The notes under the pieces were generated by a model. That model did no database searches, had not been told where the DNA came from, and saw only the letters and a program-made list of their open reading frames with translations. Of a DNA stretch of 64,000 nt, positions 25,201 to 37,200 are shown piece after piece. Position 1 is the stretch's first letter. The number at the start of each line of letters is the position of its first letter. Where the stretch lies: positions 8,370,001 through 8,434,000 of the forward strand of contig CM051514.1 in the NCBI GenBank assembly GCA_028015205.1, written 5' to 3'. The translations under genes and the position numbers were made by a program. This DNA is from Mytilisepta virgata. Taxonomy: Eukaryota; Mollusca; Bivalvia; Mytilida; Mytilidae.

Positions 25201-28200
25201 ATTTTTCAGAAACACTGGCTATATTGTTGCATATTCTTGAAATGATTTTAAAGTGGGATTGCCTAGGGAATACCGTATTTTCCTGGCTATAGGTCGAGAC
25301 TTTTTTACTTTAAAATGACCATTTTACCATTAGAAGTCTATGGAGAAGTATCAATTAGACCTATAGTCCACATAGACTTATAGTCAAGAAAATACAGTAC
25401 TTCAACAAAGATTTGTATAAATTGCCTCAATATTTTCAGGTTTTTTTGGCTATATTTTCTAATTTTACGTAACAGCAGCAATACTGGTCCAAGTAAAGTT
25501 AAGAAATACCAAAGGGATATTCGAAGGAGGGAAAAATCGAAACAAATGACAAACTCCGGAGAACAACGAAGACAAGACCATAACAAGACATGCACTACAA
25601 TTAAAAACTAAAAACATATGAACAACATGGACCCCACCAAAAAACCTAGGGGTAGTCTCAGGTGCTCTGGAAGAGTAGGCAGTCTCTGCAGGACACCTGC
25701 CATGTTGCCCATTTCAAATCTGGTATAAGGAAGGGATAACATCAATGGAACAGATCAATTTTCATTTGGGAAACAGTTTTTCCATACCTGTCAACCAAGT
25801 CATGATGATGTCCATAAAACTTTAATAAGAATGACTTCAACTTAGGAGCAACATACCCCTGCCTGTGCAACTTTTCTGTCAAGAACCTGGCTCTGTCCAT
25901 GAGGTCAATGTATATGTCACAAGCTCTGGAATAACGTATGAGTTGTGAAATATATACTCCATACCCCATGCTTCTGGAATATTGCCACTGAAAAATGGGA
26001 AGTTGACAATTGGAAAGTCAAAGTCATCCTGTTTGTCGTAAAGTTTTGTATTCAACCTTCCTCTGGTGTCAATTTCGAGGTGAAGGTCAATATAAGATGC
26101 AGGTTGTCAATTTCGAGGTGAAGGTCAATATAAGATGCAGGCTTGGCAGTGTCTGCGGTATCCTTAATTTCAAGCTCATTGGGATAGATGAGATTCCCAA
26201 AACGTGAATTGTTGAGTGATAAAACCATGTGTGTTTGAAATCATGATCGCAACAGTCGTCAACTTGAGTGAATGAAGTTTACATATCAATAACCTCCTTC
26301 AAAAACTATTATTACTATAATATCATAGTACACAGAACACTTTAAAATATTCAGTATGCAAAGGTAAATATACCTACTTTTGGTATAGGACAGCAGCCAT
26401 AGTTTCCAGATGCTAGTTTACAACAAGTTTGGCCAGATTTACATTCTGAAGTTCCATCTGGACAAACAACATTTTTACTAATGGCAGGAATCTTTTCAAA
26501 CCAATCTACAACTGTCAAATCTCCACGGTTACACTTCCCAGAACCAGTATCACATGTTGTTCCCTCAGGACAACAATGTTTTCCATCTTTACAACAAACT
26601 GCCTGTAAAAACATCAAATCCATTTTTAGCAAACAATGTATGTTTGACAATATAAGCTTCTTAATATAAAGATATTTTTGGAAAGAATTTTGCAAAATTG
26701 ATTAAAAAGCCCAGTAATATGAATTTTACAGAGAATAAAAACAACACTAGAGGCTTCCATGAGCCTGCATCACTTATCTGGCAAAAGATTATTGGTGCTA
26801 TTTGCTGGTGATTTTTTCAGAAACATTGGCCATATTGTTGCATAGTCTTGACATGATTTTGAAGTGGGACTGTCTAAGGAATACTTCAACAAAGATTTGC
26901 CTCACTAGTTTCAGAGGTTTTTTTGGCTATATTTTCCAATATTACGTAATGGCAGCAATAGTGGTCCAAGGTTAGGAATCATGATTGCATCAGTCAATAA
27001 CTTGAGTGAATCAAGTTTAAACATCAATAACCTCCTTCAAAAAACTATTATTACTATAATATTATAGTACATTGAATACTTTAAAGTATTCAGTATGCAA
27101 AGATAAATAAACCTACTTTTGGTATAGGACAACAGCCATAGTTTCCAGATGCTAGTTTACAACAAGTTTGACCAGATTTACATTCTGAAGTTCCATCTGG
27201 ACAAACAACACTTTTACTTATGGCAGGAATCTTTTCAAACCAGTCTACAACTGTCAAATCTCCACGGTTACACTTCCCAGAACCAGTATCACATGTTGTT
27301 CCCTCAGGACAACAATGTTTTCCATCTTTACAACAAACTGCCTGTAAAAACATAAAATCCATTTATAGCAAAAATGTTGGTTTGACAATATAAGCTTCTT
27401 AATATAAACATACTTTTGGAAAGAATTTTGCAAAATTCCTTAAAAAGTCCAGTAATATAAATTTTACAGATAATAAAAACAACACTAGAGGTTTCCATGA
27501 GCCTGCATCACTTATCTGGCAAAAGATTATTGGTGCTATTCGCTGGTATTTTTCCAGAAACATTGGCCATATTGTTGCATAAACTTGACATGATTTTAAA
27601 GTGGGACTGTCTAAGGAATACTTCAATAATGATTTGCCTCAATACTTACAGAGATTTGTTTGGCTAAATTTTATAATATTATGTAACAGCAGCCATACTG
27701 GTCCCAGGTTAAGAATCATGATTGCATCAGTCAATAACTAGAGTAAATAAAGTTTACACATCAATAACCTCCTTCAAAAAACTATTATTACTATAATATT
27801 ATAGTACACAGAACACTTTAAAGTATTCAGTATGCAAAGATAAATAAACCTACTTTTGGTATAGGACAGCAGCCATAGTTTCCAGATGCTAGTTTACAAC
27901 AAGTTTGACCAGATTTACATTCTGAAGTTCCATCTGGACAAACAACATTTTTACTTATGGCAGGAATCTTTTCAAACCAGTCTACAACTGTCAAATCTCC
28001 ACGGTTACACTTCCCAGAACCAGTATCACATGTTGTTCCCTCAGGACAACAATGTTTTCCATCTGTACAACAGACTGCCTGTAAAAACATAAAATCCCAC
28101 ATGTAAAAAAATATTATGCTCAATATGGAATTCCTCAAAAACAAAGTCCCATCAAACAGGAAGTTGGGGTCAAGCAGAAATGAAAATAAGAGACAACATA

Positions 28201-31200
28201 CAATTCCCGATGTCAAAGCCACATACCAATTATGAAATCATTCTGCCGTGCAGAAGCTGAGAAAAATGTAACATAAATTTTTATGTGTAACATTGTTTTT
28301 TCACCATGTTCAAAGTCCCGTCAAACAGAATGTTGGGGTCCGGCTGAACTGAAAATAATATACAACTCATCATATCAAAGCTACATACAAATTTGAAATC
28401 ATTCCGCCGTGCAGAAGCTGAGAAAAATGCAACATAAATTTTTATGTGTAACATTGTATTTTTACAAAAGTCAAAGTCCCGTCAAACAGGAAGTTGGGGT
28501 CTGGTAGAACTGAAAATAATATACAGCATACAACTCATCATGTCAAAGCTACATATAAAATATGTAATCAATTCTGCCAAGAAAAATCTGAGAAAAATGT
28601 GACAAAAAATGTTTGTGGACGAATGAATGCACATGACACACAAACAGACAAGGTGAATGCAGTATAGCCCCACTTATGGAAGGGGGTATAATAACAAGTT
28701 TAGAGAGAAGAAAAACAACACTAGAGAATCCATGGGGCCTGTATCACTCACCTTTAAAAAGATTATTGATGCTTTTTGCTGGTATTTTTTCCAGTACCAC
28801 TAGCTATATATTGTTGCACATTTTTAAGTGGAACCACCCAAGGAATACTTCAACAAAGATTGGGAAAAATATTTTCAGAAAAAGATTTGTTTTCCAGCTA
28901 TATTATAAGTACCGGTATTTGTTCATGTTTGATCTTTTACTTTTGATATCGTAGGCCATACCAAATTGATCTTAATTAGTTCTTTGGATTTTTGGATGGC
29001 AAAAATATGTGCGAGCGGGCGAAATTTTAATATATTTTTCTTGAGGACTTGTTTTTTTTAGCGCAGATCAAATATATGTGCGGCACACATTATTATTTAT
29101 TATTTAACAAGGGCAAGACAAAGCTTGGTATCCCCTCGCCGTGAACAAATTTGACTCTGAAATTTGTACTTGTAGAAATATTTTCTTGTCATTTGATTTT
29201 TCACCTGGAAAAACAATATTCTTATAGATCCTGATCTGTACTATCCTTAGTTTTTCCAAATCATGGAGGAAATATTGAGCCTAGAATATTGAAAAGATGT
29301 ATTATGGAAAGATTATAGGCAGTAACATTATAATATCACCTTTTCATCACTGTATCACATACGGATAGTTACTACAGTATGTAGTACCTGTATAAACGTT
29401 AAGATGATATTAGTTATGATATATAATAAATCATTTCTTCAACCTCACTGTCAATATAAAAAGGTTCCAAATTCAATACAAGTACAGAGGTACATATATA
29501 CATCATCAAATGGAAGAAGTAGGCTGCAAATAATACATGTCATGATTTGGCATGATGAAATGAAATGAACTCATTGTCCTTTGAGAAAGTGCACTATTCA
29601 TTGTACAGAACTTTCATTATTCAGATGTAAAACTAAAAATCTTGCTGAAGATAATAAGATGGTCTGAATAGTAACAGTAAACAGAGCCACTGTGTACAAT
29701 GTCAATGTCATGGGTGTATATGTGATCTATTAGTCCACCTTGTTGGTGTGTGGCACATATATGTTGCTGGAAATCAGATACACTATTTGGCAGAGAATCC
29801 CTTTTCAAGTCATGATTAAAATCTCCCAGAAGTATGATTTCCCTGCTCATAATGTGGCTAAGTTGATTCTGTAAGGCAGTATCAAGCTGATTTGGAGTAG
29901 CTTAAGGACAAACAATATACATGTACCAGGTAAAGTCACATAGAGGTTAACCATCAAAAGTCTAAATCCTACAGTACCCTTGTCCTTAAACTCATGACCA
30001 GCCCATCAAAATTTTTAGGCTTTTAGATCTTAATAAATTTAAACTTTGTATAAAGTTAGGTAAAAATCCATTAAGGCTGTTGATTCTAGAGTGTTGACAA
30101 GGATGTTACGAACAATTTTGACCCTGTGACCTTGGCCTTTAACCTTGAAAATCAATAGCGCTCCAGATTTTCCTAAGGACTAAATGCTACGTAGTTGGAT
30201 TTAAGTATCTACCAAGTTTGGTCAAAATCCCTTGAAGGATGTTCACAAGAGTGTAGAGAATTTACAAGTTCCACTGTGACCTTGACCTTAGATCTATGAC
30301 CTTGAACATCAATAGTGTTCTAGATATTCATAAGGACTAAGTATGTGCAAAGTTTGGTCAAAAACCCTTGAAGGATGTTGAGTCTAGGGTGTTCACAAGG
30401 GTGTAAAGAATTTACAAGTTCCACTGTGACATTGACCATTGATTTATGATCTTGAAAATCAATAGGGTTCTAGTTATTCATAAGGACCAAGTTTGTGCCA
30501 AGTTTGATCAAAATCCATTGAAGAATGTTGAGTCTAGAGTATTCACAAGGTTGTTACAGAGGGACGGTAGTGTTATTATATCCCATCGCAACTTTGTTGG
30601 TGAGGGGATAATAAGAACAAGAAATTGTGTAGGTAAGACACGGATGCCCCGAATAAAAAATTTAGGTCATCATGTATGAATGCTCAGTACTATCCAAGGC
30701 ACATCCACTGATGAAGTTTCATTGATGCACTATGCTTAGTTCCAAAGAAATGAACATGAATGCAAAACTTAACCAGAGTCAATCAAGCATAAAATGTAGG
30801 TCATAATGACCCAATTATTGTAAATGTATGACTGCTCAGTACTACCCAAGGCACATCCACTGATGAAGTTTCACTGATACAGTATGCTTACAGTAAACTA
30901 CAGAAAAATGGAAAAAAATTATTACAATACTATATTTTGATCATGAACAAGCTTCTGTCCAAGTTTGGTAAAGATCGAGGATGGTTTAAAAAGTTATTAA
31001 TGTTTAAAAAACTTTAACCACAGGGTGAATTTAAATGTTGATGCCGACGCCAACGACGGAATGTAGGATCTCTATGTCTCGCTTCTGCAACAAAAGTCGC
31101 AGGCTCGACAAAGATTTCTGGAAGTAATACGACATAGTGAGCATGTGAGTCAACTTTCCCTACACTTATTTACAAAAAGACAACAGTCTGCACCAAAAAA

Positions 31201-34200
31201 TTTTATATCTTCGAGTTAGCTGAGTAAACTGAAGTACCGCTAGTTTTAAATAGTGGATTGGGAATCACGCTGTAGCAATTTATGCTACTCCATCTCCACT
31301 TGAGGATGCGAGAGCGGTATTTAAACCCACTATTTTCAACATCTACAAGGGAGTCTTTAATATATGCTAAAGGTCTTGCTCTTCCTTAATACGGACTACC
31401 ATCTTTTGCCAATACCATCCTTGTAAATGGTGTTGATAGGGCATTGCAAATTTGATCCCTGAAATTTCCATCCTGAATGGGAATTAAACCGGGACCTTTA
31501 TTAACTGAATTGGTAAACATTGGAATATTCACTAGACCTGTCAGGATAACGATATCATATATCTTCTTTTAGTTTGAAGGAAATTTTACTAGACTCAGAA
31601 TTTTGGCTAGCGTCTATAGGTGCTGACTGCAGACAACCCTACATTAATTTATGCAATATTTACACTGAAGCATTTTTGTCCATAATATCACTTGTGTTTA
31701 CCTTGGGTATAGGACAACAGCCATAACTACCACTTGCTAGTTTGCAGCAGGTCTGACCAAACTTGCATTCATGTTGCTGGTCTGGACATATAACATTAGG
31801 ACTGTCTACATTGTGTGGAGGAATATTGTCGATCCAACGGATACGAACACCCCTTTTCCCAACACATTGCTGTTTATATAAATCACATTTAAATCCTGGT
31901 GGACAGCAGTGAATGCCATCAGCACAACAATTGGCCTGTAATATAATAAAATGTATCACAAAATACCGAAATAAATTTGATGCACTGTATGGCCATTTTG
32001 TTGACTGACAACTCTTCAGCAGTGCTCGAGATCAAAATGTTGGAAATCCGGTTAAAGATATAATGATGAATAAGCACAACCATCAAAAACCAAAACAATT
32101 AAAACAAACAGGAATCCAAACTCAGCTAAGGGTTAAATTCAAAGAAAAATTCTCTGGTACGAAAGTAAATGAGATTTTTTTTTGTATTACAATTGCAACT
32201 TTCAGCCTTTTAAGTTATAGCATGGAACCAATTTTTCAACTTTCAGCAAGTAAACACCTTTTTACAGTATCTGGACCATAAATGACTATGCGATTCTTCC
32301 GAAATATCGCCAATGTTCCATACACATGTACAACATAATAGCAATGACCTCAATAATTATCGTCAAACTTATTTTCATGGACCGTATGGTTCAACTTCAG
32401 CAAGCTATATCAAGTGAACATAACTCATACATGTAACCTCAATGTTGACAGGCTACTGATCATTGGTAGTTATAAGACAGTTACAGTCTTTTTATCTCGA
32501 AAGAAGTGCCACCATAGGAATCATTGTACAGATACTTTTTGTTATATATTTTTTGGTTCTTAAATATGGATTTTAGGCTTTACTGTATTAAACCATAATT
32601 GGTCACATATCTATTCCAAATGTCCTGGATATTCCAGTTAAGGTGGTACCTAACACTACAGGGAGATAACTCTGTAAAATCAGCTAAACGTTTTAATAAC
32701 GTTGTGTTGTTAATGGAATATTAAGCTTTTCAATGATCAATATTAGTGTTTGTCAAACTGCTATACAATCAGTGTAATTTTTCTGATGAATTGGTTGGTT
32801 CAAATGTTTTGAAATTTTGAAATTTTTGTCAATGGGTCAAAGTAAATACTTTGTCAAAATTTTATGAAAATTAAACGAGCCAAATTAATTTTAGTGAAAG
32901 TGTTGGGTACCACCTTAAAATAATGGAAATGTTGTCAGTAAATGTTGGAATACTTCAGAAACTATATGCTTAATTTATTCCACAGACGCCACATTGAAGC
33001 TACAAAGGAAAGGGTATATCTGTGCGATTTTTGCTTTTAACTTATAATTCAGTTTATTTCCATTATATACTATGATCCAGGTACATGTTTCTTAAAATTA
33101 ATTGACAAATATAAACAAATGTTGAATATTTTTATCAACTTACATCTGCAATAGGACAGCATCCATATTTTCCACTAGCCATCTTACAACACGTCTGCCC
33201 ATCATCACATTCTGACTGCCCATCTGGGCACATAACTGATGCAGACTTTACTGCAGGGATTTTCTCAAACCAGTCCTGTAAAACATTTCCATGCCTACAC
33301 TTTCCCACAGAAACTTCACACGTATCACCTTCTGGACAACAGTGTATCTTGTCATTACAACAAACAGCATTTGGTAAAGGACAGCAGCCATACTCTCCAT
33401 TATTTAGCGGACAACAAGTTTGTCCAGTCTTACATTCAGATTTTTGGTCTGGGCAAACAACATTCCGATCCTTCACAATAAAAGAATGATTATGAATGTC
33501 AACGTGATTTGTTAGTTTTTTCAATGAGCCATTTCTACACTCAACAGGACCTGACGGATCACAAGTATAACCATATGGGCAACATGTATTTGGACAACAA
33601 ATTGCATCAGGCAGTGGGCAACAAAACTGCCCAGCTATACCTGAACAACAGGTCTGGTCTTCTGGGCATGGATTGGTTCCATTTGAACATTTACCACTCA
33701 TAAACTGAAATATATTCATGTACTAATACACTATTTCTTGCACATTTCTGATACTAAAACTAAAATTCTAAATATCCAATTGAAATATAATGAAGATTAA
33801 ATATTATAAACATATTCTGCAATTTTTTCCCCCCAACCTTAATAAATGTCCATATCAACAGAGGTATATTGCTGGGTCTGCCGAGTGCACTAATAAATTC
33901 TTTCGATACTCTTCATTACTTAACTCGCAGCATTTAAAGACGGAATCAGGATTTCCTGTGATAAAGACTACACTATGAGTGCTATGAATCGGGACCTGTA
34001 TGGATTCTTAAAAATTCTATAAAGACAACAATTTCTCTCTTCTGGTAGCCTTACTTGTTATAACAATATAGATTTTTCTCTAGTCTACATACTACCCATA
34101 TATGTAATAAGCTTAAATCTAATCAAGTCATCTTGTATGGAGTAAACAAGATATACATGTAACAATTCATGCCTATCTGGTATTATTTTGTCAAAAACAA

Positions 34201-37200
34201 TAATACTTCTAACAAGAAGTACTCCAAGTCTCTGACATTGATGTTGTTAACATGCTGGAATTTGTAGTTAATATTTTGTTGAGGTTGGGGAACAGGTTTT
34301 TCTAAATAAGGTTTACCTTATGTGATAAGATTCTGTTTGATTCAGGCCTGTTTATGATCACTGGAGGTCTGTTGTCTGCAATAAGCTAAAAAAAGAATTA
34401 TCTATTTCTATAACGTAGACTTACACCATTATATAAATGTATTACATATAATATTCGTTGAAATTTGATTCATTACATAAAAAGGTTTTCTCTTCAGTAA
34501 ACTTCATCATAAAATTTTTGTTTAGTTGCATTTTTCGAACAAGGAGAAGACTTTAAGTTCTGTGATTTTACTGTGTTATAGTGACAACCCCCATTAATTC
34601 TCCCTTAAAATAAATGGACAATGACAAAAGTGCTTCAGTTACTCATAACAGGCATTAAAAATTGGCTTTCTAAGAAAATCTTAAATGCTTGTGACATATA
34701 CATTGACTTCTTGGACAAAGCCCGGCTCCTGAAAGAAAAGTTGCTCAGACAGGGGTACGTTACTCCTAAGCTGAAGTCATCCTTATTAAAGATTTATGGG
34801 CATCATCATGACTTGGTTGACAGGTATGAAAAAACCGTTTCCCAAATGAAAATGGACCTGTTCCATTGATATTATCCCTTCCTCATACCGGATTTGACAT
34901 GAGCAGCATGGCGGATGTCCTGCAGGAAGCAGAGACTGCTTACTCTTCCGGAGCACCGGAGTCTACCCCCCGTTTTTTGGTGGGGTCCATGTTGTTCATA
35001 CGTTTTTAGTTTTTAATTGTAGTGCATGTATTGTTTTGGTCTTGTCTTCGTTGTTCTCCGTAGTTTGTCAGTTGTAACAATTTTTCTCTCCTTCGAATAT
35101 CCCTTTGGTATTTCTTGACTTTACTTAAATAATGTAGTTAACTTATAACAATATTTCAAACTAACCTTGGCCTCAGATTTCTGTAACCATGGAAACACTT
35201 GATTTCCTCTCTGACATTGACCTTTGGGAACTAAGCATTTTGATCCAAATGGACAGCAGAATTTTTTGTCCATACAACATACAGCCTATAAAATGACAAT
35301 CATCATACTTAATCGAAGTTATAGGTTCAATTTATGATTAAAACTAAAAGCTAAAAAAGCAGGAGCTAAAATGTATTGCTAACGTTAAGTAAATTTGCCA
35401 ACCTAAGCCCAAACGACAAAATTGAGAATCTAGCTATTTAAGCATCTTTGTTGACAGATAATATCAAGAAATATCATATAAACTTTTTCCATTGGGTCCT
35501 ATTATTAATTTTTTAAACTAATTTCAAGTGGTAATACTGATTGAGGGCATATATATAATTCTGAAAGAGGGCTACATAAACTTTTGCTGTTAAGCTTAGT
35601 CATACATTCAGTAATTTCTAATAAAAATGTCTTTAAGAATACCGTTATATCTATATCTATGAATAATTTATTCAATGGCATATCCTATATTTTTGAAGGC
35701 CCAATCAACCCTATTTTTGTTTTCCAAACTATGCTAGTTGCATTATATCTTCTCCAAGTACCCTTTGTTTGCATTGTGCTCTGGTTCACAGTGTTTATGA
35801 TGTCATGTTTTTCACACATTATGTGCCGAAACGGTCTTCATCAAACTGGCCAGAAATGTCCATTTTAATACCACTACAGCATGACAGGATATAAAATTTA
35901 TACTGCAATCGTTCTATATGGGCTGTCAAAATGCGTTGACAGTATATTTATAAGGGATATAGGTCACTGACAGTATATAACATTTAGGCCACACCTACCT
36001 GACCTGATTGACGGGACTGAAATGAACAAACTTACTGACTTATATCTTTAGAAAAAAATTTCAATACTTATTCTCTTGTTAATTATTTTATATGGTTGAA
36101 AAAAAAATTTGCATCCAAACTGTCCTTTGTTTTAAATGATCTTATGCAACTATCAATGGTATACCTGCTAATCAATCTTTGAAAAGGTGAGTTCTCCCGC
36201 CAATTCAATTGGGGCCTCTTGAGGGTAACAAACATTTTAAATGATATTGAAATTGGTAGTAATATCAGTTAATGTCACCAAAGATTGCAGTATAAAGACA
36301 ATAACAGTACAATGACTTGACATAAACTTCAATATTGATTCGGAACGAATCTGGGAAAATGATTGGGAAACCTTTGCATTTTCACCCGATTCTAACCCTC
36401 ATCCGTATATGTTAAGTCAATGAACTGTTATTGTCTATATAATGTACACAAGTCAATGGGAAAATATAGTTTGTTTGAAATAATCTGTAATTATTACATT
36501 GAGTGTAGTGAAACACCGAGATTTCCGAGTGAAATCAAAACCGATAATTCACCCAGTGAAATTAAAAGTCATATTTCACTCCAGGAAGTGATGTACACAC
36601 AAATGTAACAATAGCCGTCACCAACGACGTTGCCATACAAAGGTCGACACGTAGTCATATAAAAACCTAATCCTTTGTATTTCTTGTTAAATGTAATATT
36701 TCAATGTAATAAACGGAATAACTAATCTCGAAATTCGAATACTAAAGATCGACAACTTGTGACCAAAAAACACTGATAATTCACTTATGCGCTACATGCA
36801 TTCGTGAATTACTGTGTTGTTCGGTAAATCGTAGATTGTTAGGAATTCGAATTTCAAGATTAGTTATACTATAAATCTTTCATTTTTACCCAATTCTGAG
36901 GCATATACAAATAAAGTTGATATTTTCCAAGAATGTAAATACATGTATGTAATCTGCCAAACCAAATGTGTGAACCAAATATATTATGAACAATTCCAGT
37001 CAGTTATGAAACTGAGTAATACATTGTGTAAATTTAAAAATATGCAAGATAAACAGAATATTAACATTTTTCTTTTATACATGTACCGGTAATGCAAAAA
37101 TATGAATCAAGGTGGGGTAACATTATCTTGTTTAATCAGGCCTAAACTGAAATTTATCTGACTTTTGATAACCCATGCTTTTTTTATCTTAATCACGTGA

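Larger units (their letters stand above)
14677..28100. repeat. Exon-amplification array: 15 units of about 739 bp (exon + intron)
   Basis: Successive exons are 736-744 bp apart for most of the array. The exceptions are 636 (a deletion), about 1,003 (SINE), 1,569 and 1,575 (retroelement) and 1,760 (satellite). Introns are homologous too. Each carries the same decayed repeat (CACTAGAGG, then GGCAAAAGATTA, then AAGTGGGACCGTCTAAGGAA) and ends in the same flank. Intron subtypes alternate between cassettes 7-12, giving a two-exon higher-order unit of about 1,478 bp. Confidence 0.93.

Noticed and set aside
14676..28078. Regularly spaced identical repeats resembling a CRISPR or satellite array
   Set aside because: The repeats are 225-nt protein-coding exons with splice sites in eukaryotic DNA.
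35584..35868. A 94-residue hydrophobic frame in GRN intron 2
   Set aside because: No homology, no splice support; AT-rich chance frame.
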